DNA of 23,362 nt from Acanthamoeba lenticulata (taxonomy: Eukaryota; Discosea; Longamoebia; Acanthamoebidae). The notes beneath the pieces were generated by a model that was not told the DNA's origin, ran no database searches, and saw only the letters and a program-made list of their open reading frames with translations. Position numbers and translations under genes: made by a program. Shown piece by piece: positions 21,720 through 23,362 of the stretch (positions are counted from its first letter, which is position 1; each line of letters opens with the position of its first letter). The DNA is taken from the NCBI GenBank assembly GCA_002179805.1, contig NAVB01001667.1:1-23362 (forward strand), given 5' to 3'.

Positions 21720-22648
21720 TTAGGCGTGCTGGGCAGACATCAGCTTCTCCCTCAGGTACTGCAGCTCGTCCTCTTGCTTGCGCTTCAACTTGGCGAGCTG
21801 GTAGAGGTCCTTGTTCTCCAGGGTGGGGAGCGTCGAGGGGACAGACTCCAGAGCGAACCGCTTCGCCTGCTCTGGGAGCGGCCAGCGCACTTTCTTCATA
21901 GCCAACAACCTGAGGAGGAGGAAGGACATACAAACCGAGAGTTAGCGATCACGCGCGCACTCTTCGTGTGCTGATGTCGTACCAGTCGGGCGGAATCCGT
22001 ATCGTCCTTGAGATTGACAAAGGGCTCTTAGCGTCCGTAAGGTCCTTCTGTTCAATGGTCAACTCCCACGTCTTCCAGTTGATAGTCAGCGTACGCTCCA
22101 CCTGCAATCACCAAGCGCCACACCGATACAGCCGAAGTCGCAGCAGTGAGTGGGCATTGCCTACACGATGATGCTGGCTCCCTTGGCGGTTTTACCTGCT
22201 CCGGCGCAAAGCTCGCCATGTACACCACCGTTTTGCTATCGGGAAACTGCACGCAAGACAGGCGGACCGATTAAGTCTTGGAATTGAATGCGCTCGCAGG
22301 GTGCGGCAGTGGCCACAATCGCACAAACACAATCGTACGAACCTTTTCTTCATCGAACCACAAGTGGAAATTATCCGCACGCTCGGGGAGCATGGAGGGG
22401 CTGGGTTGCACCCACCACTTAAAGCCCAATCGCTCCTTGTGGACGAGTTTCTCCATAAAGTTGTTCAGCAATTGGGCGTAATCCTGCCAGGCCGGATTCG
22501 GCTGATCGGGCTTCATTTTAACCGTCTCCGTCTGGTTCGCAAATCCTCGCGAAATGCACACTCTCGGAAGGCACCGGAGAGAGGTCATGAGACCTGGAGT
22601 GCTCCGCACAAGAGGCGAATTGAAGGCACACACGGCTGTCCGTCTCAT
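21720..22648 (-). CDS. Unrecognised protein with a mitochondrial-like N-terminus
   Basis: Four exons on the minus strand, 22648-22343, 22246-22196, 22101-21983 and 21909-21720, join in frame to 221 aa; introns are GT-AG. I do not recognise the family. The first 45 residues are rich in Arg, Ser and hydrophobic residues and almost lack acidic ones (MRRTAVCAFNSPLVRSTPGL at the start, then RCLPRVCISRGFANQ), which suits a mitochondrial targeting peptide. The mature part starts with WQDYAQLLNNFMEKLVHKER and GFKWWVQPSPSM, and has a beta-like middle (TVVYMASFAP, TLTINWKTWELTI). It ends in a charged helix rich in Lys, Glu and Leu that could be a coiled coil. No membrane span is evident. The ATG at 22648 begins the targeting-like segment. 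The gene is convergent with the lyase-SelD gene. Confidence 0.75.
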
Positions 22649-22954
22649 CTTTGTTAAATGATGGTTCGTGTTTTTTTTTGCTTTTCCTACGTTAAAATTG
22701 GTTGAGTTTCTGTTTGCATCAAATAACAATAAAAAAGAAAAACATGACGGCACAGTGCCGCCCTGCCGTGGCCCTGGACAAGTGCTTGGCACAAGGTAAC
22801 ACGGCAAGCAAAAAAGTAAACCAATATTGAGAAACTTTGCACAAAGAACGAAGCTATGAAGGAGAGCGAAGAGCGAGTTGTAATGAAACAGGGATTGCAT
22901 TTTCACGAGTGCTGCGAGAGAGCACAAGAAGAGCAACCAACACCCAGAGTGCGC
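22649..22954. other. Intergenic region between actin and the mitochondrial-type gene
   Basis: About 300 bases separate the actin stop codon from the start codon of the next minus-strand gene. It should contain the actin 3' UTR and the promoter of the downstream gene. It includes a T-run and an A-rich stretch around 22670-22740. No RNA gene or repeat is recognisable. Confidence 0.5.

Positions 22955-23362
<408 letters not shown>

Noticed and set aside
22271..22936. 221-aa minus-strand frame starting near 22936
   Set aside because: It contains the true first exon but adds intergenic sequence upstream and runs into the intron downstream. The ATG at 22648 with splicing gives a coherent protein.

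Overview
This window looks like nuclear DNA of an amoeba, most probably Acanthamoeba or a close relative. It is GC-rich and gene-dense, and its genes carry many short introns (roughly 40-110 bases). The actin at the right edge is near-canonical, and the gene set (GRAM/VASt lipid transporter, centrosomin-type scaffold, PPEF phosphatase, LLPH) is eukaryotic. The species assignment is inference. I built exon models by hand from splice sites and protein-family matches. Five of them give exon totals that are exact multiples of three: 604, 748, 916, 869 and 221 aa.

Layout. 1-194 is AT-rich. 195-3799 (+) is a decayed PPEF/RdgC-type phosphatase gene with an N-terminal IQ segment and C-terminal EF-hands. 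It is almost free of CpG, carries stops inside conserved motifs and has lost catalytic residues. 3888-4694 (-) encodes a DUF2062-like membrane protein. 4856-5387 (+) encodes an LLPH/DUF2423-like nucleolar protein. 5479-about 7083 (-) encodes an F-box/LRR protein. 7233-10056 (-) encodes a GRAM-VASt-transmembrane protein of the Aster/Lam type. 10434-13235 (-) encodes Xaa-Pro aminopeptidase P. It is divergent from 13409-16907 (+), a coiled-coil protein whose N-terminus matches the CM1/Cnn_1N motif of centrosomin. 17028-21588 (+) is a 25-exon gene that fuses a selenocysteine lyase-like PLP enzyme to selenophosphate synthetase (SelD). 21720-22648 (-) encodes an unrecognised protein with a mitochondrial-looking N-terminus. 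22955-23362 (-) is the 3' end of actin.

The two most interesting items are these. First, the lyase-SelD fusion would put release of selenide from selenocysteine and its activation to selenophosphate in one polypeptide; all key residues I can check are present, and the SelD active site uses Cys, not Sec. Second, the PPEF gene shows a decay pattern that looks like deamination of methylated CpG, and normal CpG content returns abruptly near 3480, inside the same gene. Apart from the lyase-SelD pair, I see no functional link between neighbours; the arrangement looks like ordinary compact eukaryotic gene order.
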